From Anthonomus grandis grandis (taxonomy: Eukaryota; Arthropoda; Insecta; Coleoptera; Curculionidae): DNA of 64,000 nucleotides. Positions 10,815 through 21,954 of the stretch are shown here, piece after piece. Location of the stretch: NCBI RefSeq assembly GCF_022605725.1, contig NC_065547.1, forward strand, positions 18,393,167 to 18,457,166. The letters are read 5' to 3'. The notes below the pieces were generated by a model. The model was not told the origin of the DNA, ran no database searches, and saw only the letters and a program-made list of their open reading frames with translations. The position numbers and the translations under genes were made by a program. The first letter of the stretch is position 1. Every line of letters begins with the position of its first letter.

Positions 10815-12950
10815 CAAACTCAAAAACGCTTTATTGTCAATATAAACATTTAGACAAAGCCAATAGACTGTACATTAAATGAATAAAAACGAGAAACTAA
10901 TTTAAAATAAAATAAAATTATATAAAACTTTGAAAAATACTTAAATGCTAATAATTAAAAAATTCACCTAAACTATAGTACGCTTTACTAGCAACAAATA
11001 TTTTCGTCCTTGTACGTATGCTTTTTTCAGTCTTAAGTTGTCTTATTTCTAGTGGAAGTTTATTAAACAGCTTTCTACCTCCATATATGATAGAGCTACG
11101 GACAAGTTCAAAATGAGGAATGGGTAGCCTTAACAAATAATTTTGTCGCGTATTATAGTGGCTTCCTAAGTGGAGTTCCTGTTATATTTTCTAAAAACTA
11201 AGCAAACTGTTTCCAAAATAAAAATACAACACAGGGTTAAAATATTATGACTTGATTATGACTTGTCACGAGGCTTGGCCCCACATAGATATCCAATGGC
11301 CCTTTTCTGGAGTACAAACACTGAACTAAAAAGTGAATTTGAACATCAAAATCAAATTCCATATCGAAGGTGCCACTCGATAATCGCGAAGTATGCAGAT
11401 CTGGCGATGGAGAAATTAAGGCTGGTGGCAATAACCCTTAACGCGTAGCAGCCTGATGAGACTTTTCTACATACATTCACAATATGGTCTTCAAATTTAA
11501 GGAACTTGTCTATGGAAAGACCCAAAAACTTACTGAACGGTGGCATTGTGATGGCTGCATTATTTAAACATATATCATTTGTTTTACATTTAAAATTAAG
11601 GATATTTGTTTTGGAAACATTAAATGTCAAAAAATTTGCATCACACCAGTCTTTTATTTTTAACAAATTTCCACGTATATTGGCCTCCATTTGAAAAACA
11701 TCAGAGTCGTGCCAGAGGATGGTGGTATCATCGGCAAACAATGTAAATTTGCCAGTTACCTGCAGTTGTGGCAGATCGTTCACATAAATGAGAAAAAGTA
11801 AAGGACCAAGTACTGATCCTTGCGGACCACCCACATTTATATTAAGTTCCTTAGAGATACCACCATTAAATTTGACAGCCTGATAAGTAGGAACGAAACC
11901 ACTCAAGGGCAGTTCCTCTGAAACCATAGAGCTCCAGTTTCATCAGCAGCACTCTGTGACTCACGCAGTCAAATGCCTTGGACAATTCACAGAATACCGC
12001 TGCTGCAACTTCACCAACATTCAGTCGGTTGTACAGGTGCTCTAGAAAGCTAAAGATAGCATCATTTGTGCTCACAGACTCACGAAAGTCAAACTGCTGA
12101 AGACTCAATAGGCCAAACCTATTTAAAAATGAAACCATCCTCACCTTAACGAGCCGTTCCACTATTTTGGCTAAAGTAGGCAATAACGCTGTAGGTCTAA
12201 AGTTAGAAGGACAGTCGCGATCGCCACACTTGTAAAGAGGAATAATCATTGCTCTTTTTAAGCACTCTGGGAAAACTCCAGACGTAAATGAAAAGGTAAT
12301 TGACTCGGCCAAGACTTGCAAAGCAACAAGAGGTAAAACAGAAAATATTTTAAGAGAAAGCCCATCCCAACCTGATGAATTCTTATTCTTAATATTAACC
12401 ATTAACTGTTTAAGCTCTTCTACACTTGTGGGGGCAAAAAAGAAAGATTCGGCTACTACCACATTGCTGAGATAGCTCCTGGGATCTATTTTTTGTAAGA
12501 GATTGGCTGCAAGGTTACTAGCAATATCAGAGTAGAAGGAATTGAGGACATTAGAATCTAAGGTACTTGGAATAACCAAGACATTATTTTTGCCCCTAAG
12601 CTCATTTAAAATCTTCCAAGACTCTTTTGCTCTGTTGGAGGAATTATTTATCCTCCTTTGAAAGTAGGTCCACTTAGCCATTCTGATTGAGTTTCTATAA
12701 ATCTTGCGGTATCTGTTATAATAATTTAAAAATGTTGCATTGTTCATAGCGTATTTCCTAATGTAAAAAAGGGAGCGCATATTTTTCCCAGATACTCGTA
12801 AACCCTTAGTATACCAAGGTTTTCTATGTCGTTTCTTAATATTGACAACAGGAAAAGCAGTGTTAAAATTGTTTAATACTATTTGATGAAAGCTATGCAG
12901 TGGGTTAACAGTAGTCAGTAGTCAATACATTATTCCAACTTGACATATTG
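10815..12950 (-). mobile_element. CR1/Jockey-type LINE, 5'-truncated
   Basis: It is a minus-strand non-LTR retrotransposon. Its reverse transcriptase runs from about 12900 to 10948, and its 3' end is at about 10815, marked by a CAATAAAGCGTTTTTGA motif on the minus strand. The LINE at 46455-47945 ends with a very similar motif. No endonuclease or ORF1 is present, so the copy is 5'-truncated, the usual result of target-primed reverse transcription. It lies wholly inside the Tc1-like element (TIRs on both sides), so it inserted later. Confidence 0.85.
10948..12900 (-). pseudogene. LINE reverse transcriptase (ORF2 fragment)
   Basis: Read from high coordinates: the pre-RT region (KKRHRKPWYTKGL, about 12840), the RT from 12780 with NKNSSGWDGLS, PLYKCGDRDCPSNFRP, and AFDCVSHRVLL for palm motif A (FCELSKAFD, where most relatives have D-SKAFD). 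After a frame change at 11866-11927 come GGPQGSVLGPLLFLIYVNDL and the catalytic FADD (TLFADDTTILW). The C-terminal part resumes at 11136-10948 (RSSIIYGGRKLFNKLP) after more breaks. In the family this enzyme copies LINE RNA at a nicked chromosome site. At least two frame changes and internal stops inactivate it. Confidence 0.88.
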
Positions 12951-13229
12951 CAAAGCAAAGAGACTTGACTTGTTATAAGGGACTGATGGCGCTAAAAACT
13001 AAACTTATGAAATTAAAATTTTTGGTTAAAGTCATTTAACGTACTTAATAAAACTAAACCCAAAAATCCCGAATAATAAAGTTTTAAATACAAATAAATT
13101 TTAAGGCCGGACCTGTGCAACTTTTCACGCTTGAGTGGCTGTGACTAAGGTCAGGCGTTTAACAAAATAGTACGTGGGCGCATGTAGTCAAATTTTACGA
13201 ATCAAATGTATAAATTCTTAAAAAAATGC

Positions 13230-13407
13230 TTAAAACATTTATTTATTTAATGAAATGAATAAATATCGCTTAGAATATTACTTTATGACTCTTTCCACAT
13301 AAAATTTTGCGATTTAAACATGCACGTCATGTGACAATACAAGCAACACCGGCACACGAACTATTTGCGGTACATCAAAGATTCTAATAGATCTCTGAAC
13401 TGAACTA
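13230..13407 (-). repeat. Right terminal inverted repeat of Tc1-like element
   Basis: This is the reverse complement of the left end; the outer part reads ACATCAAAGATTCTAATAG then ATCTCTGAACTGAACTA on the plus strand, followed by TA. The block CATAAAATTTTGCGATTTAA (13300-13319) pairs with the left TTAAATGGCAAAATTTTATA. Confidence 0.8.
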
Positions 13408-13427
13408 TACCATAAATATACGTAACA

Positions 13428-13760
13428 CAAGTGATCATTCTTCAGACTCTGACGATCTACCGTTGTCTCAGTTAGTGAGTACATTATCTGATAACGCAGA
13501 GGTCAATGTGCCGACTGAAGTTAGTGCTGTCGAAACAACCAGACAAAATATCGAAATATGTTCCTGGGTGGTCGTATAATATTTAACTAAAAAGTCTGCT
13601 AAACATTATATAGGAAAAGTTATATCCATAATAAAGTAAAATTAAAATTAAAAAATATATATAAAAGCAAATTTTTGTGGCTTGAAACAGAAGACGTTGG
13701 TGAAGTATTTTTGATATTAAAAAGGTTTTAGTTCATCTCAGATATGCCAATAGAGGTGAA
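13428..13760 (+). pseudogene. Right half of the split coding tail
   Basis: After the CAAGT duplication the frame of 4481-4525 continues as DHSSDSDDLPLSQLV to a stop near 13580. Past a few decayed codons the translation still shows KKSAKHYIGKV and, in another frame, TEDVGEV. Acidic and serine-rich text followed by a KKS-HYIGKV block resembles the C-terminal tails of several insect transposon-derived proteins, but I cannot name the family. The two halves fit in frame only when the gypsy element and one CAAGT are removed, which shows the coding stretch existed first. Confidence 0.5.
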
Positions 13761-13887
13761 TTTTATTTCACTAATGACTTATCATTTAATTTATTCTAAA
13801 CCTAATTATGTCTGTGTTCTTTATAAACCTAAATGATTTTTTTGTTATATTCTTTCAAACCTAAAAAAATAATGCATATTATATTAT

Positions 13888-13930
13888 GGGTCTTTACTAA
13901 TATAAGTACTATTATTATTAGTAAAGACCC
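13888..13930. repeat. Perfect 15-bp hairpin
   Basis: GGGTCTTTACTAATA (13888-13902) is repeated inverted as TATTAGTAAAGACCC (13916-13930) with a 13-base AT-rich loop. It lies just upstream of the BEL/Pao LTR. It could be a remnant miniature element or a folding-driven fixed palindrome; no function is evident. Confidence 0.85.
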
Positions 13931-13951
13931 AAAATATAGGCTATATATATA

Positions 13952-14399
13952 TGTTGTGGAAATACAACCCATTTCTCTCTAATTATTAAGTATATCTCTG
14001 AATCCACTTTCTCGTTAATTTCTTTGCATTGTTGTTGTAATGATCGTCAAGCTCGCTACCAGCCCCACCCCGAAAAATCTAAAAATAGATCATAAGCACG
14101 GAAAAGATGCAGTTGTCCGCCACTCGCTCTTCGGGTGTTATAAATCTCAATCTCATGCCCCAGTGACACATTTTTTCTCTCACTCTCTCGTTTCGCGGCT
14201 AAAAGCCAAACTCTCGGCAATAAAAATACTCGTAAATTTCTCGCTCTCTCTTAATCTCGAAGCTGGCTATAAACTAAAGCTAATTAGTAATTACGGTATT
14301 GTGTGGTAGTAATATAAACTATTAGATTATAAGCAATTCAACGCTGTTTTTATTCTTCCATTGAACCAGCCCAACCCCAGTAATGTTTACTCTCAAACA
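13952..14399 (+). repeat. 5' LTR of BEL/Pao copy A
   Basis: 448 bp. It is colinear with 20231-20707 through CATTTCTCTCTAATTATTAA, ATCTAAAAATAGATCATAAG, GGCTAAAAGCCAAACTCTCG and the terminal AATGTTTACTC-CAAACA. The body is rich in CTCTC and CGCTC motifs. The 29-bp longer 3' LTR differs by small insertions. Confidence 0.92.
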
Positions 14400-15062
14400 T
14401 TTGACCTTCGACCGGATATTATGGAAGAAACTTGTTGCAATTGCTTATAATTTGTAACAATTGCTTGTAACTGGCTTGTGCCCGAGAAGCAACGTTTTGA
14501 CTCGCCGCTGTGCTACGCAGATGGGTATGAAGTATAATAATTACTATTGTATGTATGAAGCCCTGGTTATCTTATGGTTGCTGCCCTTCGACATTCCATT
14601 TAACCCATGGGTATGGCTTTAGCTCCTGTTGGTTGTAGAAGACAGATAAGTATATACAAACTTTCTGAAGTGGTGAGTGGTTTTTACTAATATTTAAAAA
14701 AAAACAATAAATAAAATACTTTTGATAATGGCTAAAGTGTTGGTGCTCGTTGCTTTATTTTATTCTCGTTGACTGTTAAGTAAATTTAAAAGTGCTCTCA
14801 ATTTTGGCCTGGCTCTCTACCAGGACCGTATTTAACAAATTTGTTAAAAAAGTTATTTTTTTTTTGACGTAATTTACACATAAATGCATGTACATATTTA
14901 CCTTCTTAGTGAATATTATATGGTATACATTTAGCATATAGAAATTTAAACTAAAATTGTGTAGTTTTTCATGGGGATAGTCCCACTCTTATAAGCATAT
15001 ATCTAGCTCTCGGTGTATCCTCTTATAGGTCTATGTAAATAATTTTAGTAAGTTTGTTATAT
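14400..15062 (+). other. BEL leader region, no clear gene
   Basis: This is the sequence between the 5' LTR and the first gag-like codons. The stretch right after the LTR (TTTGACCTTCGACCGG) is where a tRNA primer-binding site would be expected, but I cannot match it to a tRNA end. I see no frame of note. Confidence 0.45.
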
Positions 15063-15620
15063 TTTAACACAAACTGTCTCTTGAAAAGTTAAAAACTGAG
15101 CGCAAAAACATTAAATCTGGTCTAACGAAAGCCATAAATTGGTTAAATAATATTCAAGATACAATCACTGACATTAGTCGAGTTCAAATTCGCCAAGAAG
15201 GCTTAAAAAACATTTTGAAAAATATAATGTGCCCAAGACCAAATTGGGGTTTTTCACAGGTTTCTTCTACCGAGTAAGATGCTGATAAGGGAAATAGACT
15301 AGAAACTGAAAATAAATTCTATGATACTCTTGCTCAATATGAAAATTGTATTAAAAAATTGTCTATTTCAACTCTCCAAAATGTAAACTTACCCCAGGTG
15401 AGGTTATAGGTACCCTATGTGAGGTATCATAGAATTGCAGGTGTAAAATTCCCCAATATTACCATAGCGCCCTTTAATGGTAACGCTGCCCAGTGGCACT
15501 CTTTCTATGAACTGTTTGACTCTTAATTATTCGAAATGTTAATTTATCTAATTTACAACAGATTCTCAGGCATATGAATGTTTGTTAATTTATATACTTC
15601 AAAAGAAAATAGATTATGGT
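15063..15620 (+). pseudogene. gag: BEL/Pao gag N-terminal remnant
   Basis: A charged helical frame (KLSLEKLKTERKNIK, from about 15072, then LTKAINWLNNIQD) fits the N-terminal coiled region of BEL/Pao Gag. After a stop, frames near 15290-15400 (LETENKFYDTLAQYENCI) and 15450-15525 (ITIAPFNGNAAQWHSFYELF) match the Gag core signature that in many relatives reads P-F-G----W--F---F. The rest of gag, including the zinc knuckles, is missing because a hAT remnant begins at 15631; the knuckles survive in the other copy at 49860-50195. Confidence 0.75.
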
Positions 15621-15630
15621 ATACGTAGAC

Positions 15631-17405
15631 CAGGGTTGCCAGGTTGCAAACGGGTAATGCGCCAAACATTTTCTAAAAAAGCGCCACCTGGCGCCAAATT
15701 TTATCGGAATTGGAAGATCATCGTGGCGTCATAACGTAAAGTAATATTTACTATTAGGTCACGTCATGAAGAAATAATGAAGGAAGGATGAATTTATTTT
15801 AGCAATTTCACAAAATTTTGGTTAAAGTTCATAATTAATTAACTGTAATATTACAGAAAAAACAAAAGATATATTTATCCAAAACTAAAATAAACATATA
15901 ATATAAACATGATATATTATTTTATATAAATAGTAGGTATCTAATAAGAATAAAAATAAATTAAACATTGAATCACAAAAGGTTGCAAATATGAGATCAC
16001 AAATAACAAAAATATTAATCCTAAAGCATATATAACTAAATCTACAATTTTCTTCTTCAAAAACACTTAAAAAAAAATATTATAGTTTAGTCCTCCACTT
16101 GGGAACTTCAATGTATTTAACAAAAAAAAAAATATTTAACTATTTTACAGGCTTATACAAGGTATTTTGTAATCTGTATCTACTAATTCATAAATTTCAA
16201 TGTTATCTGACTGTTCTTTTTCAGATTCAAAAATTAAATTGTAAATTGAATTATTAAACTTTTGAAACATTGCTTGAGTAGGTTTAAACTTTGTGCAACA
16301 TATATGTTTATTAAAAAGGGTGGATTTGATAGTTAATATAGAATTTAGCAACTCTGTTTGCATCCTGTTTCGCAGTTTTGATTTTACAATATTCATTACA
16401 CTAAACATTCTTTCCACAGTTGCATTTGATGTCGGTAGTGACAATAAAAGTAGTACAAAGTTGCTAAGTTCTTTAAAAGCCACTATAGGCCAAAACAAAT
16501 TGGCCTTTTCAAAAATATGTGTGCCATATAATTCTCCCCAGTCTACATTTAACAAAATATTATATTGACTTTCAATTGTTGCAATGTCTCCTTTTTTGCA
16601 AAAATATTTAAAAAAGGCAAATCACTAAATTTATATCTAATGACCTGAGATAAGCAAATTTTTGGAGAAATGCCTTTATTCTGCTAAAACAATTTAAATT
16701 AGCAGGAAGTCTTTTAAAAAGTTCTCCAAGCAACATTTTTAAAAATTGTCCCGCTCTTACTTGAACCCCTCCATAAACTTCTGGTTTTATATGCAATTTT
16801 TCAATCTTTTTATAAAAATTCATCCCAAAATCAATTTTTTCTGGACCTAAGTAGGCAAATGCATTATCATAAGAAGAACATATAACCTCAAAACCTTGAG
16901 AAAAAAATAATGGTTTATATGTTTTTGTGCAATAAACATAATAAGATTTTTTATATCGTCTGCTGCAGTGCCAATTTCAAGATTGTCTTTTTGAAACATA
17001 AGATTTAATGTATTTAGTTCTTTAAATATTGGTTCTAATAAAACTAAGAACAAGTAATTTGAATTATCATTCAACATTTCATTAATTACTTTTGAAGTAT
17101 AGCATTTTTCTTTATTTACTACAACATTAAAATGAAGTTTTAGTTCATCATAATGCTCTATAATTGTTTTTATAACATTATGCCTGCATAACCATCGTGT
17201 ATTAGACAATTGCACAAAATTAAGAATTTTTTTTTTATTATTATTAAATATATCAAATAATCGGTAGTATTCAATTCGTCTTAAAGCACTAACATGAAAC
17301 CAGTTGTAAATTTCTTTGCATAAAAAATTTAAATTTGAGGGCAGCGAAGCAGCAGCAGCAGAAGAAACTAAATTTAAACTGTGGCATATGCATCTTAACA
17401 ATTAG
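15631..17405 (-). mobile_element. hAT transposon remnant, one end left
   Basis: The low-coordinate end starts CAGGGTTGCCAGGTTGC, a typical hAT terminal repeat. The transposase is on the minus strand. The matching high-coordinate terminal repeat is absent: at about 17405 hAT coding sequence passes straight into BEL coding sequence. The 8 bases before the TIR (ACGTAGAC) are not found at the other side. Insertion was therefore followed by a deletion that took one hAT end and part of the BEL gag and protease. Confidence 0.8.
16145..17401 (-). pseudogene. hAT transposase C-terminal two-thirds, broken
   Basis: From high to low: HSLNLVSSAAAASLPSNL and LSNTRWLCRHNVIKTIIEHY (17401-16847), a middle piece with KPEVYGGVQVRAGQFLK (16823-16608), and the C-terminal dimerisation region LPTSNATVERMFSVMN with KSKLRNRM (16555-16145), which is diagnostic of hAT. 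Two frame changes separate the pieces. The N-terminal zinc finger and the first catalytic aspartate region are missing. Family role: cut-and-paste transposition with 8-bp duplications. Confidence 0.9.
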
Positions 17406-18991
17406 ATAAGTCTGTGTAAATTTTGGAACACTGAAAAAGTTATTGAAGATATTCTCCTTACACCTAAAGATGAACAAGCAGAAGAAATATTTGTTTTAAA
17501 GACCCAAGTACTTAAAAAATGAGTATCATCATATTAATATCATATTAATCATATTATATTCCCTTCAAGTCGCCAGCTGAGCATCTTAAATTGGATGACT
17601 CATACACTATTGCCGAAAAACGATTTTTCCTTCCTGAAAAGCGGTTTCAAAAGGACTTTTCTGTGTTTTCTCGTTATGAGCAATTTATTGTTGAATATGT
17701 CTCTCTTGGACATGCGCAATACATCCCTCTCACTCTCATTACTCCAAAATCGGAAAACAAATATTTTATTCCTCATTTATGTATTATTCGTGAGTCTAGT
17801 GGGACCACGAAGCTTCGAGTCGTCTTTGACGCTTCCTCTAAAAGTTCAACAGGATATTCTTTGAATGACGTAACACTCAAAGGTTTTACAGTTCAGCCTG
17901 AACTGTATGACATCTTATGTCGTTTTAGAACTTTTAGATATGTCTTAACCACTGACATTGAAGTGTACCATCAGGTGTCAATAAACTCTGAACACAGATT
18001 TCTACAAAATATTTTATGGTGAGATAACCTCAAAAATCCATTAAGTTGCATAGAGCTCTCAACGTTAACTTACGAAACCAATTTTGTGCCCTTTGTTTGC
18101 ACTCGCGTATTAAATCAAATTGCTCAAACCAATTCACAAAAGTTTCCCTTGCCCTCTGAAGCTATTATGACTCAATGTTTCATGGACGACGTTTTGGCTG
18201 GTTGTGACAAGTACTCTGAATTGCAGATCCTTTATGACGAACTCACTGAAATGCTTAACATATCTGGTTTTAATTTGCACAAACGGTGCTCAAATTCACA
18301 AAAATTTTTGAGTCAGGTCTCTGAAAAAGTTACTCACGAGTATAACATGAATTTTGATGACGCTTCTAATAAAGTATTAGCTTTGACATGGTATCCAGTT
18401 GAGGATGTACTTTGTATCTCTACACCTCAAGTCCCTCAGACAGATCTCTTAACAAAAAGAATGATTTTATCGACTATTGCCCAATGTTTTGATCTATTGG
18501 GTCTAGCAAATCCTGTTATTGTCCAAGGAAAAATGTCGATGCAAATTCTTTGGTGTAAAAAGTTGGATTGGGACACAATTATCACAGATGAAACCACCAT
18601 ATCAAAATGGAATGATTATATTAAACATATATCTCTTCTTCAAGGTTTAAAAATTTCTCGGAATTTATTTCTCAATAAAACCATTAAAAATTTTGAATAC
18701 CACGGTTTTACAGATGCCAGCTTAGCTGCTTATGGAGCACGCATATACCTTCGTGTTATTTACTCTGACACAGTCACATGCAATTTGATTTCATCCAAAT
18801 CAAAGGTTGCTCCGATTAAAAGCATTTCACTTCCCAAACTTGAATTGTGTGGCATCGTTCTATTAGCTATGCTTACTCAGAGAATAGTAAAGAGTTTTGA
18901 GAAGAATCTTAAATCAAAAATTACCTCTATAAATCTATGGTCTGACTCTCAAATAGCTCTCGCTTGGTGTAGAAGTCACCCTAGTAGGTGA
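17406..18991 (+). pseudogene. pol: BEL/Pao RT and RNase H, copy A
   Basis: The start (17406-17530, FWNTEKVIEDILLTPKDEQA) is the protease-RT linker. The RT follows with AEKRFFLPEKRFQKD, KLRVVFDASSKS, LTTDIE and a broken stop near 18020. The next frame (18086) has the catalytic FMDD at codons 32-35, then the connection (MILSTIAQCFDLLGLANPVI) and RNase H with GFTDASLAAYGARIY and LWSDSQIALAWCRSH. The frame stops at 18991 in the RNase H. Compared with copy B (48240-49310) the protein is highly similar over this whole stretch. Confidence 0.92.
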
Positions 18992-18999
18992 ACTGTGTT

Positions 19000-20090
19000 T
19001 AGCTGATTTAGCTGTGTGTAGCTCATCGAGTATCCCTAGTTCAGGATCTTACTTCTGATGTGTGTGGCGATACATTAAATCGTCCGAGAATCCAGCAGAT
19101 ATGTTATCTAGAGGACAATTTTCTCAAGACATTTTAAAATCTGGATTTCTAAAATGTATTAGTAAGACATATAATTTAATAAGACAGTCACAGAACTTAG
19201 TTCGGCTCTTCAACTAATAGTTCAGATACTTCAAAAAAATATTTTTCTAAAGAAATCTGTGACCTTAAAAGTAATAAGTCTTAGAGAGAGGATAATTATT
19301 ATAAGAACTTAATTTCCCTAAAACCCTTTGTGGACACTTTTGACATTTTAAGAGTTGGTGGTAGGTTGGATTATGCTGAAGTCTCTTACGATCAAAAACA
19401 TCCGATCCTTCTTCCAGCAAACGATTATGTCGTCTCTCTCATGCTTTCACGTGAACATAAACGTTTAGGTCACGCTGGGCCGCAAAACGTACTCTCCAAT
19501 TTCATACTTAGATTGTGGCCCTTAAATGGCTTGCACCAAATTAAACGCTTAATTAGGAATTGCAGAGTCTATTTTCGATTCAATGCCAAGATCTCGAAGC
19601 CAGACAAATCAGCAAATTATGGCTAGTCTTCCAAAAGAAAGAATAACAATTTCAAGACCATTTCAAAAAGTTGGTATAAATTTTGGTGGTTCTTTTTCCC
19701 TCAAATCCTCAAGACTTCGAAAAGCTCATGTTATTAAAGGTTACATTGCTCTATTCGTGTGTATGTCCACAAAAGCCGTTCACCATGAGATTGTCTCAAC
19801 TTTATCCTCTAAAGCCTTCCTTATGACATTTAAACGATTTATTTCTCGAAGAGGCAATCCCACAGTTGTGTTCAGTGACAATGCAACCAAGTTCGCAGGC
19901 CCAAAAAATCAATTAAGAGATCTGTACGAGTTTTTCCGAATTGACAAACAGTATGATGCTTTGAAGACGTTCATAACGAGTCAGGATGGTTACACTCAAA
20001 ACTACTGACGGATATTATACCAGACCCATCACAAAGTTCTGTCCGCTACTCAAAGAAAACGTTCAAGTTTCTCGTACTGACTCTAATAAA
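19000..20090 (+). pseudogene. pol: BEL/Pao integrase, copy A, deleted
   Basis: After decayed RNase H end sequence (about 19070-19110, SENPADMLSRG type) the integrase zinc region reads ILRVGGRLDYAE, HKRLGHAGPQNV and NCRVYFRF (19330-19626), with the second cysteine lost. The core (19583-20008) has KVGINFGGS, where the first catalytic residue is normally aspartate (here asparagine), and VFSDNATKFAG for the second aspartate. Everything from there to the last residues is deleted, including the catalytic glutamate. The end (20000-20090) resembles the terminal TTDGYYTRPITK motif of BEL integrases. Confidence 0.85.
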
Positions 20091-20230
20091 TAATAAATCC
20101 CTAAATTTTAATTCTTGCTCTACTTCTATTGGTCCTTCGAGTTAATGTTACTTTTTTATAGTAAATCTCTTACTTCTCTTTTTCTCTTTTTGCTTTATTT
20201 GAAGCTAACAGCTTCAACTCGGGGGCTGAA

Positions 20231-20707
20231 TGTTGTGGAAACACAACCCATTTCTCTCTAATTATTAAATATATCTCTTAATCCCCTTTCTCGTTGATTT
20301 ATTTGTATTATTATTGTAATAATTGTCACGGTCGCTACCAGCTCTTCCCCGAAAAATCTAAAAATAGATCATAAGCATTGAAAAGATGCAGTTGCCCGCC
20401 ACTCGCTCTTCGGGTGTTAAAAATCTCAGTGACACTCATGTCCCAGTGAGACATTTTTTCTCTCACTCTCCCGTTTCGCGGCTAAAAGCCAAACTCTCGG
20501 TAATAAAATAAATACTCGTAATAATAGCAAATAAATATGCGTAAATTTCTCGCTCTCGCTTAATCTCGAAGCTGGCTGTAAAGTAAAGTTAATTAGTAAT
20601 TACGGTATTATGTGTAGTAATATAAACTATTAGATTATAAGCAATTCAACGCTCTTTTTATTCTTCCATTGAACCAGCGCAACCCCAGTAATGTTTACTC
20701 CCAAACA
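20231..20707 (+). repeat. 3' LTR of BEL/Pao copy A
   Basis: 477 bp. It has extra bases relative to the 5' LTR near 20425-20450 (second GTGACACTCATGTCCC type segment) and 20510-20545 (AATAATAGCAAATAAATATG). The divergence shows this is not a young insertion. Confidence 0.92.
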
Positions 20708-21950
20708 ATACGTTACTTTTTTAAATATACTAGTTAAGATAATTCCTTTCAGAGTTCAAAATTGGTAAAGTTTACCCCGTTTTACAGTACCAAATTTGAT
20801 ATGTTCCATACTTTATAATTATATTAGGTATATATCACACATACTTCTAATAGTACCATGCTCATCACTATAGAACAAGGTAGTTTAATAAAAAATATAT
20901 AAATAAAAAAAATCCTATTCATGTATTTATATGAAGCTGTAAAGAATGCATACCTATAAGATTTTTAACATAGCTATTTATGATTCATTAAAAAGATTTA
21001 AATTTAATTAAACTTGTAACAACATTTTATGCATTAAGTGCTTGATAGTTCTAAAGTAAGTTTAAAAATTAGTTACATATATTTAATTTGATACGTTAAT
21101 AAAAATTAAATAAATAAAATTTCAATTTTTAAGAAAAAATCTTACTCAAAAAAATTACCTGTTTGAGCTTTTTTTTCAGATATTTCTAGGGATTGTAGTA
21201 TTTATTTATTATAACCCTATATGATTAGGTGAATATGAAATAATACCTATAATTTTAACTATAAGTCTTCTGGTCTTTTGTGTTTGTGGGGATATTTTAT
21301 CTTGCTACTACTAACAATTTTGAAATATACCAATAATATTAATATCACCAACGAATCAGTTATTATAATGCATACAAAATTATTAATTACATAAATAACT
21401 TAATAAGCGAACAAAAGTCAAATATATTAACCCGTCGCATTGCACCGGCCGATTTATGCATAACGCAGGAGACAAGACTGTGGAATTGCCAAAAGACCAA
21501 AAAGATGGAACGAACGCCTGACGATTGAATGTGCCTTCCGTCGATCAAAAAAATTCTACTCATATCATACAATAGTAACACGTCGCGAATTAATCGCTCG
21601 CGTTTTTAATCAAAACAAAACATTGATTTCTCTATATTTCTTCTCCAAAACGGTTCATTTTATCGATAATGAACAAGAGTGCCTCCCGGTAGTTTAAGGT
21701 TCAAGCTATCCATATTTATTATTTCAGAGTCTATCATACAGGGTGCTAACATTTCAGCATTAAAAGTACTGTACAACCTAGTCCGATTGGAAAGTAAACA
21801 AGGTAAATGTGTTTTAAGGACTCCATTTTAAGAGGTCCTTAGTATTCATCACGTAAAGTTCGTATTATTTTTTTATACAATTTTTTTTTTTACCTGAAAC
21901 CTAGAAATTTCCCACATTTTTCAGGGTACCTTATATTGCAATTCTAATTC
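20708..21950. other. AT-rich intergenic sequence
   Basis: I see no gene. A GC-richer patch at about 21430-21600 (GTCGCATTGCACCGGCCG region) has a 64-codon minus-strand frame without family features. The sequence may be decayed gypsy, since an integrase fragment begins right after it. Confidence 0.45.
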
Positions 21951-21954
21951 CCCA

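Larger units (their letters stand above)
9086..13407 (+). mobile_element. Tc1/mariner-like DNA transposon with long TIRs
   Basis: The ends are inverted repeats: the left begins AAGTCCAGTTCAGAGATC and the right, reverse-complemented, TAGTTCAGTTCAGAGATC; both continue with TATTAGAATCTTTGATGT. Homology continues imperfectly for about 150-170 bp (shared TGTTTAAAT-GCAAAATTTTAT). TA flanks both sides (9084-9085, 13408-13409), and removing the element plus one TA rejoins the gypsy LTR exactly. A transposase fragment of the IS630/Tc1 type lies near the left end. A LINE occupies about 10815-12950, which explains the 4.3-kb length. Confidence 0.82.
4526..13427 (-). mobile_element. Ty3/gypsy LTR retrotransposon with nested insertions
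   Basis: The LTRs are 4526-4965 (3' LTR) and 8684-9085 plus 13410-13427 (5' LTR, split). On the minus strand the LTR begins TGTTACG. The outer ends are flanked by CAAGT at 4521-4525 and 13428-13432, a 5-bp target duplication, so both ends of the original insertion are preserved. The internal part (4966-8683) carries gag, then RT, RNase H and integrase on the minus strand, all frameshifted. The 5' LTR was interrupted by a Tc1/mariner-like element (9086-13407). Removing that element and one TA restores an LTR end that matches the 3' LTR. Confidence 0.9.
13952..20707 (+). mobile_element. BEL/Pao retrotransposon (family 1, copy A)
   Basis: Paired LTRs at 13952-14399 and 20231-20707 both start TGTTGTGGAAA/CACAACCC and end CAAACA. 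BEL/Pao gag, RT, RNase H and integrase remnants lie between them on the plus strand. A purine-rich GGGGGCTGAA precedes the 3' LTR. The flanking 5 bp are ATATA and ATACG, so the target duplication is absent or decayed. A hAT remnant (15631-17405) replaces the gag end and protease. A rearranged second copy lies at 47948-50300. Confidence 0.92.

Noticed and set aside
14040..14309. 89-codon frame with possible small protein
   Set aside because: It lies inside the BEL LTR and is not conserved in the other LTR.
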